This document shows positions 50,795 to 62,254 of a stretch of 64,000 bases of DNA, in pieces (the first letter of the stretch is position 1; the number at the start of each line of letters is the position of its first letter). Both the position numbers and the translations under genes were made by a program. Origin of the DNA: Lanius collurio (lineage: Eukaryota > Chordata > Aves > Passeriformes > Laniidae); assembly GCA_020086605.1 (NCBI GenBank), contig JACBWW010000049.1, forward strand, positions 2,549,456 through 2,613,455, written 5' to 3'. The notes under the pieces were generated by a model that was given only the letters and a program-made list of their open reading frames with translations, made no database searches and was not told where the DNA came from.

Positions 50795-50808
50795 GTTACC
50801 ATAGCAAC
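50795..50808 (+). promoter_or_regulatory. Putative RFX X-box
   Basis: GTTACCATAGCAAC is one base from the symmetric X-box consensus GTTRCCATGGYAAC. RFX factors bind such sites near ciliary and immune genes. No start site is visible close by, so a distal element or chance are both possible. Confidence 0.35.
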
Positions 50809-53626
50809 GGCCACAACACATGGTGCTGATTTTTCCCTCTGAGATTTTAAGGTCCCTCACATTTTTAAGGAAACATGCATCAAAATATCTCATCTGCACT
50901 TAAAGGCCTTGGTGGTTTTTATTAAAATGCACCAGGTTCAATGCATTCAGCAGCAGCTATTTCTGCTGAGTGATTTTGAGGAAGGATAAGCTTCAAGAGC
51001 ACTAATAGTTTAAATATAGATCCTATACAGGCTTTTTGTCACTGCTGGAAGGACATATTTTTATGTCTTCCTATGTTTTCAAACAGTAGGGAAATGAGAA
51101 GTTGTATAAAGGAGGTCATATTTCCAAAATCAGAAAACATCGTGTCTTGCTCCTTTGCTCCAGAAGGATGAGTCTAAAACAAGTAACAGCAACTGCATGG
51201 GTAAAGTCCTGGTCTGTCTTGGATGAAGAATTTCTGTGTCTGTCCTATCACTTCCCTGCTTTCCCATTAAGCATCTCAGAATGGAAGAATGTGACATGGG
51301 TTATCTTATTTTAGAAGGAGGTAGGAGCTTGCAGTATTAAACTTGCAGCAGTTAATGATTTGCACATATGTTTCAATGGTTTATGTATCATAAACTATAA
51401 TTATAAACCAGCTATTGCACAGGAAAAGACTGTAAAAACTTCTGTCTGTTGTGTTTTAAAAAAAACCTTCCAGCTAACCCTTACTTTTGGAGGAAATTTT
51501 AGGGAGATAACCCAAAATGACTTTGACTTGGCATAGGGAAATTCCAGCTGGCAAAGAAGGATATTATGAAGCATATTTCTACTGATGGCACAGTCTTCTG
51601 GAAGAAATTTAAATGCAATTTTTAGAACAGTTCAGCCTTCAGAGATCCCTTACTTCTTCCTACAGAGCAGGTTTAGTATTCACTGAATTTTATTTCTGTT
51701 GGCTATAGAAGAACTTTCCTTCAGTTACTACTTAATGAGTCTTTCCTTTTTACTTTTCATGTTAAACCAGTGGTTCTGGTTCTTTTTTTGGACCTCTGAG
51801 AAAACATCACTGTTGATATACACATCTGTATAGGGAATATCAGCCCAGAAAAGGTACTAACTCAGTTAATTTTTGTGAGGGTCTCAAAATCATCACACAG
51901 TCTGCAGGTTGAAAACAGGTGTCCTGAACTATTAAAAAGCATTGCTATAGCCTGTGTAATAATTATTGCATTTTACCTCTGCAGCTGATACAAATGAAGT
52001 CAGGTTTAGGCATCCTATAGTTGATATATCAATGGAAAATACTATTATTTAATTTTAATAGTAATCCAGTGCAGAAGACAGTCATATAGAGACAGAGCAG
52101 TAAATGTCTGACAAAGCAGTTGAGTCAGGTAGAGATCATTGACAATGAGTAATGATTTCATATAAGACAGAATGTCAAAAGAATAATTTACAGATAATAT
52201 TAGGAAGGGTAAATGAGGAGACAATGGTTCAAAGTGAAAATAAGCTCAGGGTGCAGTGATTCAAAAATTGTTTGAAGGCAATGTAATGCAAATACAAAGC
52301 TGGCAGTGCTGCATCCCTTTGAAACAGAGGGAAGTCTGCAACCTAATTGTAAAATATGGCTCCATTTACTGAACAAAGAATGTTATCAGTAAGACAAGAG
52401 GAAAGCTGAGAAGAAAGCACTGGTTTATGCTGCTGGTAGTTACTCCTCTACAAATGGGCAGAACAAAGAGTATGGATTTGTACAGCCCCATTTAAATACT
52501 TAGGGATTATCTTGTACAAGGGCCATATCATTATTCATATCTGTATGTACAATGCTGAAAATAGTGATTGGGTTGTTCAGCCTATAATGCCAACACATAA
52601 ATTTCCTTTTCCTTCTGCATGGAGGTGGCTTCTTAATTACATTCATCTGTACATCTCTGGTCTGTGTAACAGGTTTATTTTTGAGTCACTCATTTCACAG
52701 GTGCTTGAAAGCAATACAAAGATACTGTGAAAATGGTGATGGGATTCAGTACCAAAAGCATTCAGTCAGACCAAATCAGGGTGCAACAGGCAGAGGGAGA
52801 TAAATTTAGTATCAAAGGACTGTTGGTGGAAAACAGAAGCACTTTTTTTGTTTCTCACTGGTATATAGGACTAGAGCACTGGACTCAGCTACCTGACAGT
52901 TCTGGCAAGTATGTAATCTCATCTGTAAATGCAATAACCTCGATTTTGAGAGTAATTAAAGTGTTGTCTTCCCCTTTTCATATTGGACAAACTTCATGAC
53001 TCTGATTAGCATTTTTACTTTCAGTTTCCAGTCTGTATTCCTGATCAACACTGGAATGTGACACTTATTCTGCACTCTTTCTCCTTTGTAGTGTTTTGAG
53101 GACTGACATTTGATTTGATCTTTAATTTTCCTCGTTATGCTTGAGACTTTCAGTCTCAGTGTTATAGATATTTTTCTTGATCAACCTTCTTTCCTTGTCA
53201 AGCGAGTGCTAAAGCCGGGTTTCAATATTTTAACACATATTTATGTTTCTAATTAAAAAAAAAAAATTCAGGAAGAAGTTAACTTTAGACTTCCTCTAGC
53301 ATGAATACAGTCTCTTATGATCAAGTCAGGAGCTGCATTTTTTTACAGGGTGAGATCAATATAAACCCTCAGATTTTGGGTTAGGCAGAGAGTTTTCTTT
53401 GAAGCAGCCATACAGAGCACACCTGTTGGCCAAAATATCACTGTTTACTGTTCTTCCATGGTCCATGGACAATAAAGTGTTAGGCCCCTTTTGGTTTTGT
53501 TTCCTTGATTTTGCAGCCACTAAACCAGCCAGCACAGTTGCTATCCCTTTAACACACTGCTTCTGTCCCAGTATACATACTATGTTTTTATTAAATCCAT
53601 AATTCATATTTCCAAGTTTCTTTCCT

Positions 53627-53694
53627 CACATCAGGAGTTGTAAGCAAGAATAGCAATGACACACATCAGCAGTTATAAGCAAGGATGGTAATGA
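53627..53694. repeat. Two-copy 35-bp tandem duplication
   Basis: CACATCAGGAGTTGTAAGCA... (53627-53659) is repeated as CACATCAGCAGTTATAAGCA... (53662-53694), with 5 mismatches over 33 compared bases. Confidence 0.85.
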
Positions 53695-54647
53695 TGTAAG
53701 GATGTTGCAACAAACAAAATGTTGTGTGAATGCAGTGCTGCTCCCCATGAGCCTCCACAGAACTCCCCTGCCTGTGTGTTGCAGAATCACAGACTGAAAA
53801 TGCTTCCAGCTAGACAAATGTTTTGGGGATTTGGTTCTTTAGAATGAAAGGATCAGCCTGTGTGTTTTCAAGTTCTCACTGGCCATTGTATGCTGCACAA
53901 AGACACCATAGAAGCTGGTAGGTAGGGAAAGATTTGTTGCAGCCTATTTTCTTCAGCTACTGTTGTAGCAGGTTAAAAAGATAAAATGCATTTAATTTTA
54001 TAGAAATGGTGCAAAAAAATGTTTGAATATTTAACCTCAAAATCTTTGTTGTAGAAGTGGATGATCACACATACTTATTTACTCTTTTTCTGTTACTGAA
54101 AAATCACTTCCACAAAAAAAAAAAAGAGAGAAAACATGGAGATATGTGCATTACTATGTAGGTCAACTATTAATTGGTTTCAAAGGGCTTTATTCTTTAA
54201 AAGAAATGATCCTTTTATACTTACAGAAGACATTTGTTCCATTTGCAGTATAAATTGGGACACATGCAGTTTCCTTTGTTGTTCTCCAAACCATGATGAT
54301 TAAGCAAGCCCATTAACTCAACGAGCAGTACAGTAAGACCTTTTGCAAACTACTTCAGAAGGAAAGCAGAAAAATCTCTATAAACACAGGTGAGCAATAA
54401 AATACCAATAAGGCAAAAGTATTGTTTGCAGTATACCCTTAATCAGTGGCGATTCTTTTTGTGTCTCAGCATGAAATCTCCACATCTCTGAAGTTAGTTT
54501 CATAAAAAATAATCAGGACAACTGTATAAAACCTAAAGGCCATTAAAAAATAGATTTTGCCTCTACAAAATATCCATTAGATGTTCAAAAATGAACCACT
54601 TGCATTTCAAAATACTTTGGCTTTTTGTCAAAACTTGAATTTTCCAG

Positions 54648-55015
54648 GCAGGGAGGGATCAGGTTAGAAAGCTAAAGCCTGTATAAAATTAAATCTTGCC
54701 AGGGATATCAAAGGAAAAAAAAGAAAAGCTTCTTTAGACATGGTGATGATAAAAGGAAAACAAAAAAAAATGTGGATCGTCTTCAGAAAGAAATACAAGA
54801 TCTTCCCTGGGCTATGAGGAGACTTGAGGGACTCACCAATTTTTTTCTTGCCCTGGTCTTATTAACCACACCACCCAACTCACAGAAGGCAGAGGCAGCA
54901 ACTGGGAAGACAAAGTGTCTGCTGTAGAAGATCAGATTTGACAACATCTGAGGAACCTGAAGGTGAAAAAGTCCACAGGATCTGATGACATAGCCATGAG
55001 GGAATAGCAGATTAA
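54648..55015 (+). mobile_element. CR1 LINE ORF2 remnant, left part of a split copy
   Basis: The sequence follows the CR1 ORF2 region upstream of and entering the reverse transcriptase. Blocks in order: GGTTAGAAAGCTAAAGCC, TTGCCAGGGATATCAAAGG, AAGCTTCTTTAGACATG, AAAATGTGGATCG, TTCTTGCCCTGGTCTTATTA, ACCACCCAACTCACAGAAGG, GAAGATCAGATTTGACAACA, TCTGAGGAACCTGAAGGTG and AAGTCCACAGGATCTGATGA. It is full of stops and indels. Similarity breaks at the target-site duplication of an LTR and resumes at 55652. Confidence 0.85.
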
Positions 55016-55312
55016 GTGGTTGTCCTGGGTTGCAATGTAAAATGTACCCAAAAGTCTGTATTCTGTCACCATCTTCATAAACTGTTCAAACTGGTGGAAC
55101 AGTGTTCCCCACCTCCCTCATGACTCATCCCTGATAAGCTCATGAGGCTATCTTCTGTTAATGGGCCAGCTGTTGACACCAGGTGGGGCAGAGTCCTTTA
55201 TCTCTCCTATACTATCTCCTGTTAATGGGCCATCACCGCATGACTGATAAGACTATATCACCCATTGTGAGATGCTCCGCCCAGAGGGAGGAACCAAGCC
55301 TTCCAGCCTGGA

Positions 55313-55318
55313 TATAAG
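55313..55318 (+). promoter_or_regulatory. LTR TATA box
   Basis: TATAAG in GGATATAAGGGG, about 293 bases into the LTR, preceded by a GC box about 30 bases upstream. Transcription would start near 55343, marking the U3/R border. Whether it is still active is unknown. Confidence 0.6.
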
Positions 55319-55590
55319 GGGAGATTTTGAACACCACAGGCAGCCTTTCCACTGGATTCTCAGAGGAAGACCAGACCCTTCTACATTGCCACTGGACCTT
55401 CAGAGGAAGATGAGACCTTCTCTACAGAGCCACTGCTTCAACGGAACCATCACTTCAGGAGGACTGCAGCCACCATTTAAATTGGACTGCTGCTAACCCC
55501 CTGACTGTCAGGGGGTCAGGTTTGTACTCTGACTCTGTCAGTGGGTTGTGGGGTTTTTTTGTACTATTACATTTATTTTATTTCTTTCCT

Positions 55591-55596
55591 ATTAAA
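55591..55596 (+). terminator. LTR polyadenylation signal (ATTAAA)
   Basis: ATTAAA in CCTATTAAATCG, preceded by a T-rich tract, about 50 bases before the LTR end. Its position fits the R/U5 border. Confidence 0.65.
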
Positions 55597-55651
55597 TCGT
55601 ATTTCTGACTTGAAGTCCCTCACTAATTTGCTTTAAAACTAGTACAGTGGT

Positions 55652-56142
55652 TTGGTAGCTGTCCATCCCTTTCAGGAAGTCATGGTAGTCCAGTGAAGTT
55701 CCAACTGACTGGAAACAAAACTCTTTTTTAAAAAGGTAAAAAAATAAAGGAAGACCTGGGGACCTACAATTCAATCACTGTAACCTTAGTGCCCTGCAAG
55801 ATCATGGAACAGATCCCCCCAGAAATCTTACTAAGTCACACTGAACCCCAAGGAGGTGGGTGGTGTCTGCCAACATGGCTTCACCAAGGTCCTCTGTGCT
55901 GGGCTTACAATGTTGGTGGATAAGGGAAGAGCATTTAACATCATCCACCTGGACTTGTGCAAAGCATTGACACATCCTGCACAATGCCCTCATCTCTAAA
56001 CTGGAGAGATATGGATTTGATGGAGGGACCATCATCCAGCTCAGTAGATAAGGAACTGGCTGGACAGCTGCACTCAAGGAGTTGGCTGCAATGAGGTGTC
56101 CTTTAAGGTCCCTTCCAGCCCAAACCATTCAAGGATTCCATG
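55652..56142 (+). mobile_element. CR1 LINE, right part of the split copy, internally deleted
   Basis: CR1 ORF2 resumes with TGTCCATCCC, AGGAAGTCATGGTAGTCCAG, TGAAGTTCCAACTGACTGG, AGGAAGACCTGGGGACCTAC, GATCATGGAACAGATC, AACATGGCTTCACCAAGG, TTGGTGGATAAGGGAAGAGC, CCTGGACTTGTGCAAAGCAT and AAGGAACTGGCTGGACAGCT. This covers the reverse transcriptase core, where the usual LDLCKAFD stretch is broken by a one-base loss. At about 56093 the sequence jumps from mid-polymerase directly to the CR1 3' tail (CTTTAAGGTCCCTTCCAGCC, CAAACCATTC). The rest of ORF2 is missing. Confidence 0.92.
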
Positions 56143-58578
56143 AAAACTCCCACTTGGATGAACAGGGCTTAGTATTCTTGAAAAGAAGCGTTGTTTTGTA
56201 ATACCTCCCTTGTACCTAAAATGTGATGTTGCCTTAAATGAGGCTGTTCTCTATTTAGAAAAATCTTCTAGAGTGAGATGAGATGGCTGAGAGAATTAAT
56301 AATTGCTTATAGCAGAAGATGCCTTCTGTGGGTGCCTGGTTTAAATCCAGATTAACCAAGACTGGACAGTGTTATTGCCATACCAGAATAAACTACAGTC
56401 ATAACTCTAACTTATGTTGCTTGCATCAGTGATTTTACACAGTACTTGTATCATTATTTGACCATGCTGTAGTTCTCATGCTGCTGTAAAAGAAAATTAT
56501 TTCCTTAGCCCACTGTCCATCATAAGTTTCACAATTTGGTCCTTTATTTCATTTTGTATTTTGTCATTCAGAGAGCATCAGAAGTGTGAGTGGGACTGGG
56601 TGACTACAGGGGTTGATTGCATTATAGATTGTGTAGCTGTTCTTAAATGTGTCAAATTCATAATGAATGAATAATAATCACTACTACAATCTACTCACCT
56701 TATTTTCTGGAGGCTACCTGACTGCTAGCAATGTCTCTTAAACAGGAAGGAAATGCATAAAGATGCAGGAAGATGTTGGGCTGTACAAGCCTTTTCTATC
56801 TAATTCATAAGGCAGGTCACAAATTATGTTATTTTGCTGTTCCCATCACCACTGTTTTGTTCCACCAGTGCCCAATGCTGCCTGCTAGTTCCCTCAGGAG
56901 AAATCTGGAAATGGTTGAGAACTGACTTCCAAGTTAATAAATTAACATCTGTAGTCCTGTAACTGGAACAGAAACCCAGACAGGGTCTGCTCAGGCTGGA
57001 TTTTTTGCTATTCCAACTTAACAGGTACCAATGTTGCAGTATTACAGCAGCATTACAGTTCAGATTAAGAATCTGGTTATAATTGTTCCCTCTTCAAGTT
57101 GAAGAAATACTTGCTCACAGTTGTTAGAAGCAATCACATATGTCAAAGCTGCTTGGTACTGATAGTTATAAAGAAAGGACAAATAAATCAAGTCTTGGCC
57201 AGTGCAATGTATCAGAGAGTAAAGTGTAATTTGGTCTTGTAGAACATCATGAAAACTCAGTACTTTCCAGATCAAAATTTTCAAAGACTTTGAAAACAGA
57301 ATGGTCTAGCCACAAAATATTTACAAAGTGGGAAAATAACTCAGACATTTATGTTGCCTTTCTTTCACCAGCTTCACTTAAACAAGGCAGGCAGTCCACA
57401 GGAGATAATTGAGCTAAACACAACAGTGGCCAGGCTGACCCAGAAATACACAAGCAAAGTTCCTGTTAGCAGTCAAGTATTACTCTGCTTCTATACATGG
57501 ATTACAAATGTTGTTGGGGAAAAAAATTATTAACACCACTCTGTTGTAAACTATTAAATCACTAGTATAGTCAAAGATACCTAACTTAGAAATGTATTAT
57601 AATTTCGAGTTATTGTTTCTACCAGAATATTTTCTACTTTCTCTGTAACTTTGTACTTACTTCCCCTGCTAACTATGATCTGATAATGTATTTTTAAAGT
57701 AAACCCTTATTTTCAACACCAAGAATTTTTACCAGAGTGATTTAAAACATTTTAGTTGCTTCATTTTCCAGCATCACTCAAAAGACTTACCTTCATTTGC
57801 AAACATTACTGTGTGAAATATTGCTACAGTGAAGTCAGCAAAATGACTCTGAACTGCAGGGTGCTGAAACTCCCACATCCTCTTCCTTGACTGCTACAGA
57901 GTCAGGATTTCTCCCCTGTTGTGTTTATTCTGAGTGGAATGGAGTTGGAGCCTATAAATGATTTGCCACTTTGTAAATGTTTCTGTAACAAAACTCCAAG
58001 AATTTCCTATTAAAGGGGGAAGTAACTAAGGTTTAAGACAGAAGTGGTAGATTATTTGTAAATAAAAAGTGAGGCTTATTTTAATATAAGCACACTATTT
58101 CCATTTTTGTTGTTGTCACTATTTAATTTATGATGTATTATTATTATGCTGAAGCAATTTATCCAATTTACACTTATCTAGGTGTGTCTTTGTAGTGATA
58201 CAAAGTTCTGAAGGGTCACTCAATGTATTAGATAGATGACCATTGAAATCTTCTCCAACAAACCTAAATGACAAACATATGGATAAGAATTGGTGATTTG
58301 GGCACAGTTCCATTGAGAAGAATTTCAGTCCATCCATGACCAGAATACTGACAGTTTTTCTTTAAGTCAAACTTTTCTCCAGATTTAAGTAATAGGAAGG
58401 ACAAACTCTTATCTGCCATGGTATCACCCAATTTTAGGACCAAAAAGGGATTGGAAAAGTATAATCCTTCAACTAATTGTCATCATTTTAATAATTGTCT
58501 GCAATGAAGTAGGTAAAATTCAAGAAAAAATTAACTCAGGTAGTACACTTGTGGTAGGTAGCTTGCAGGATTCACTGT
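56143..58578. other. Unique AT-rich non-coding DNA
   Basis: No gene or repeat is recognised. Frames are 74 codons or shorter. Confidence 0.6.
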
Positions 58579-59165
58579 CACAGAATCACAGAATGGACTA
58601 GGGTGAAAGGGACCTCAGTGGTCCAACCTCCCTGCTCACACAGGTTTGCCCTAAAGCATATGGCATAGGATTGTGTCCAGAAACTTCTGGAATATCTCCA
58701 GTGAGGGAGACTCCACACTCCTCTGGACAATCTGTTCTAGTGCTCAGTCACACACAAAGTTTTTCCTTGCATTGAAGTGGAACTCCCTGGGCATCAGTTT
58801 CTGCCCATTGCTTCCTGTCCTAATCCTTAGCACCACTGAGTAGAGCCTGGCCCAGCCTCTGATACCTCCCTGCAGACTCTTTCAGACACTGATGAGGGCC
58901 CCTCTCAGATCTCTCACTGAATGGTCTCTCGTCCCTCAGACTTTCCTCCTTTCCTCACCTTTCCTGCCTTACACTGAACCCTCTCCAGGAGCTCCACATC
59001 TCTTTGTCCTGAGGAGCCCAGGCCTGGACACAGAACTCCACATGTGGCCTCACCAGGGCTGAGTAGAGGGGCAACTTCACCTCCCTGGACCTGTTGGTAT
59101 TGTCTTTTCTAATGCCCCCAGGGATCCCATTGGCTTTCTTGGCCACAAGGACACCCTGGTCACTT
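58579..59165 (-). mobile_element. CR1 LINE, end of ORF2 and 3' region
   Basis: On the plus strand the reverse complement of a CR1 3' end is seen: TCACAGAATCACAGAATGG, AGGGACCTCAGTGGTCCAAC, CTCCAGTGAGGGAGACTCCA, CACTGAGTAGAGCCTGGCCC, GATGAGGGCCCCTCTCAGAT, CCAGGAGCTCCACATCTC, TGAGGAGCCCAGGCCTGGAC, GAGTAGAGGGGCAACTTCAC and CCCATTGGCTTTCTTGGCCA. The minus-strand 63-codon frame at 58955-59146 still reads like the CR1 ORF2 C-terminus (LYSALVRPHVEFCVQAWAPQ). The tail uses CACAGAATCACAGAATGG, unlike the ATTCTATGATTC type at 39.7 kb, so it belongs to another CR1 subfamily. At 587 bp it is the longest uninterrupted CR1 here. Confidence 0.95.
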
Positions 59166-61629
59166 GTATTTAAACTGAAATTTCTGTAGGAAAGGGCCTA
59201 TGTTATACCACATGTGTGAATGCATGGGAAATTTGAACATCCACAAGCTGAACCACAAGGAACTACAATTAGGCAATCAGCAAAAATAATACCTTTCTTA
59301 ATGCAGAACCATGACATGTTAATACATTTTTTAGCAGCAATCTCTCTGGAGAGAAAGGTCTCACTTTACCACTACTGCTCCCAATATTTAGTGCTGGGGG
59401 TTAAAGTGAAGGTACTTGCTAAGTAACATCCTACTGCAAACCTTTGTAATTCTGAGTCTTTCATACCCAGAAGCCAGTACTGCTACAAATGACAAGTCCC
59501 AGAAGCTCAAATGGCCCTTTCACTATGTGCACAGTGTATATACATATGCAGGAATGAGCCACCATCCAAAATCCTTTTGGCTCCCAGACATAAAAATCCA
59601 CGGTGTGGTTTCTAGAATATAACTGCAGGCAGTATGGAAATTGTACTGTGAGAATATTGAGGGGAGCATATGTAAAATAAAGAGTGATTGCTGTGTTAGA
59701 AGCCCTCAGGATGGAATTCAGCACAAGAGCTCTATAGGTTTCAGAAGGAAAATACCTTAAATGGTGTTAAAAGATATTAACTAAATGTTGCCTTTGCATA
59801 GGAAAGAGACATTATTTGTTAAATATCAAATTTTAATTTAAGTGATGGTCAAGGGTCTGTTATTGCTTTTTATCCCAAATATATTGGTTTTTCTCAGCCT
59901 GGTCTGGTTTATAAAGAAAACAGAAAAAGTGTTTAAACCAAGTAATCTTGTTCTCAAAAAAAAAAAAAAAAAAACACCTCTGAAGTGAAAGATTCTTTGC
60001 TTCTTTTCACATTTTGCAGTGAGAATTTTGTTCCATATTTTGATTCAAAGTAAATATAGTTCCACAGGAGTAATGCTGAATGAGGTCTTGGATAGGGTAT
60101 GAACGACAGGTTTTTCTACCAGCTACCTTCTTTGTACCCATCTTCCTCTGCCTCCCTCCTTTTGGCTACACGATCTGCTTGAAAACTAAGTTTGAGAACA
60201 TGGTGGCTTTCCTACTATAGCTAGAACTTATCTAGCATAATAGGAACCCTTAAAGCCTTTTAGTGTTTTTGCAACACTGATTATTAAGATATTTTTCCTT
60301 ACTTGTACTCTGATTCATCTGTAGTGATTTCTGTGGCACTCCATACAAATGACAATGTTAACATCCTTGTAGCACTGATAAAGCCAAAAAAGCTAATGCT
60401 GTTTAAGCATCCCAACACCTTCAAAACACTGCCAAATGAATGCCCCTTGTAGCAACCAAGGTGTTAGAGAAGGACTGGAAAATTGCTCTCTTATGTAGTA
60501 TTTTAAAGTAATCATTTTTAAATTAAGTGATAGGACAACGATACTTTGAAATAATCTATTTCTGTAAATTCTTTTTTCTTTTGTCCTGATCATGTGAGTT
60601 TTAACTCTAGATATTATTTGTTAGACTCTTATAGACCTTAAGAGAGATGCCAATTATAATACCTGTGGTATTTCTGCCTTCACAAAGAGAAGCAATGTGG
60701 GACAGTCCTTTCCTCCTCAATCTTGTATTAAGTAGATCATGAATTATTAGTACCTAAACTACCTCTAGGTACAGTAATTTAGCTTTACCAGGAAAAGCTT
60801 AAATACAACATACAGTTTGTGTGTTTTGAACATGATGCTGAACATGAGGTGAAACCCTCAGAAGTTTACCTCAGGGTCAGCTGAGGGTCTCTCGTGCTTT
60901 GCAGTTCTCAAAGATCTGCTCAGCAAGACAATGTTATGCAGCCCAGAGTTGTAACTGAATCTGTTTACACGTGTCCTACAGGGAAAACTCCAAGAACATG
61001 ATCAATCTATTCAGGGATTTTAAGTGTGATTTATATAATTTACAAGCTGTGTTTAATGCAGACTACTAGCCCACTTATACTTTTTTTTTTTTAAGAACAT
61101 CTTGAAGGTTCAAAGAGTTTTACAAGCACTGATAATTAACTCTGGAATTTTCAAAGAGGTTTGAAAGTGAGCCCCTCATCCACAGTTGAATTGGCTAGGC
61201 AGCTCCTGAAGACTGCTTTAAAAGAGCATATCCTTGACTATTTTAAGTACAGCTGTGTTCCTCAGAATAGAAAATACTTCCTTACCCCATCCCTTTTTCT
61301 TTGCAAGCCTTAGTATGAAAGATCCCAGTTGATTACTGTCTTTATGTTATAAATAAGATTTTCAAAGGATGAACTTGACCCCAGTCATTAAGGAAAAGGA
61401 AGCATGAGTAATACTTTGTTTAGAGAATCTTCTTAAAATCAGATACTACAGGGTCCACTGATACAAGTGTCAAGATGAAAACGAGAATTTTTTTAATAAT
61501 AAGGCTGATTAACACAGTAATTTAATGTCAGTTGCTAGAGATTCTCCATGGTCAACAATTGCAGGAACTCAGCACTTCTGTACAATAAATCATTATGATT
61601 ACACAGAAGCTTTAAAACTCTCTAAAATA
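59166..61629. other. Unique AT-rich non-coding DNA
   Basis: No gene is recognised. Contains an A-run at 59956-59974 and a T-run near 61080-61092. Confidence 0.6.
59956..59974. repeat. Poly-A run (19 A)
   Basis: Uninterrupted A-run without an upstream polyadenylation signal. It is a mononucleotide microsatellite. Confidence 0.9.
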
Positions 61630-61669
61630 TGCATCACTTCTTTGGGACTCATGCAGGAACTCACACATA

Positions 61670-61936
61670 TTCCAATTTTTTACTTAATACCTACTTATCA
61701 TCTATTTTGCTTACTTACCTTATACTTACACATTTTACCTCCTTTAACATACCTACACATAACCTATACAGTTCACTTATACATAACTCACTACTTACAC
61801 ATCTTGCTCTACTTTTACCTATCACAGTACAAACACATTTTACTCACTTATGCTTACTTAACACAGCACTTGTACCTAACACAGCACTTACACAGTTTAC
61901 TAACTTATCCACAATACAGCACATACACATTTTGCA
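61670..61936. repeat. G-depleted degenerate tandem repeat
   Basis: A tract built from variants of ACACAGCACTTACACATTTTAC and TCACTTATGCTTACTTA, with very few G on the plus strand (about one in twenty-five) but many C. Three late units (from about 61860) still share ACACAGCACTT/ATACAGCACAT cores. It is a decayed minisatellite of roughly 35-45 bp. The 143- and 112-codon plus-strand frames over it (61525-61956, 61629-61967) owe their length to the repeat and are rich in Thr, Tyr, Leu and His without a domain. I do not call them genes. Confidence 0.7.
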
Positions 61937-62254
61937 ACTGCAGTGCAGGAGATTAAACCTCACCTAATCAGTCCCTCTACTTTTCCCCAAGAGCTCTGCA
62001 CACACTTTTTAGAAAATAAGGTTGGTTTTAGTCCCAGGCAGCACAATCCCTTTTTAGCTATTCCTTGTTTTCCTGGTACTTAGTTTTTCAGCTTCTTCTT
62101 TCCCAATTCAGCACAGTTTACCTCTCAGTCCTTGATGCTCCAGACCCAGGCAAGCAGAGTCAAGATGGTGGCAGCAGCAAACCCCACCCAGTGATCAGCA
62201 GCCAAATTAGGCCGGGAAATACAAACACGACAGCAAAGGAAAGAGCTCAGCTAT
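61937..62254. other. Spacer between two G-poor repeats, with a YY1-like site
   Basis: No gene. CAAGATGGTGGC at 62161-62172 is one base from the YY1 motif AAGATGGCGGC, with the change at the CpG. It may be part of the same unidentified element as its flanks. Confidence 0.4.

Larger units (their letters stand above)
45213..54647. other. Long transposon-poor non-coding stretch
   Basis: No CR1 or LTR is recognised over 9.4 kb and no frame exceeds 91 codons. Small items are an AT-rich A/T simple stretch (45335-45370), GA runs (49029-49043), a perfect-looking RFX X-box GTTACCATAGCAAC (50795-50808), and a two-copy 35-bp tandem duplication (53627-53694). The lack of inserts could reflect age, constraint or chance. 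Confidence 0.55.
55016..55651 (+). mobile_element. Solo LTR with perfect 5-bp target-site duplication, nested in a CR1
   Basis: The LTR itself is 55021-55646 (626 bp). It begins TGTCCTGGGTTG and ends CTAGTACA, so it has TGT...ACA ends. GTGGT directly precedes (55016-55020) and follows it (55647-55651). The U3 carries a repeated CTATCT(T/C)CTGTTAATGGGCCA motif, a CTCCGCCC GC box (55275-55282) and GGATATAAGGGG (TATA at 55313-55318). ATTAAA lies at 55591-55596. A 19-base perfect dyad, CCCCCTGACTGTCAGGGGG, is at 55497-55515. There are no internal retroviral genes, so it arose by LTR-LTR recombination. The 5-bp duplication suits ERVL or some gamma-like groups; family name not assigned. Removing it and one GTGGT restores an uninterrupted CR1 alignment. 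Confidence 0.93.

Noticed and set aside
55802..56128. Minus-strand frame of 108 codons
   Set aside because: It is the antisense of the CR1 polymerase remnant on the plus strand.
61525..61967. Plus-strand frames of 143 and 112 codons
   Set aside because: The length comes from a degenerate tandem repeat read in two phases; composition is low-complexity and no domain is seen.
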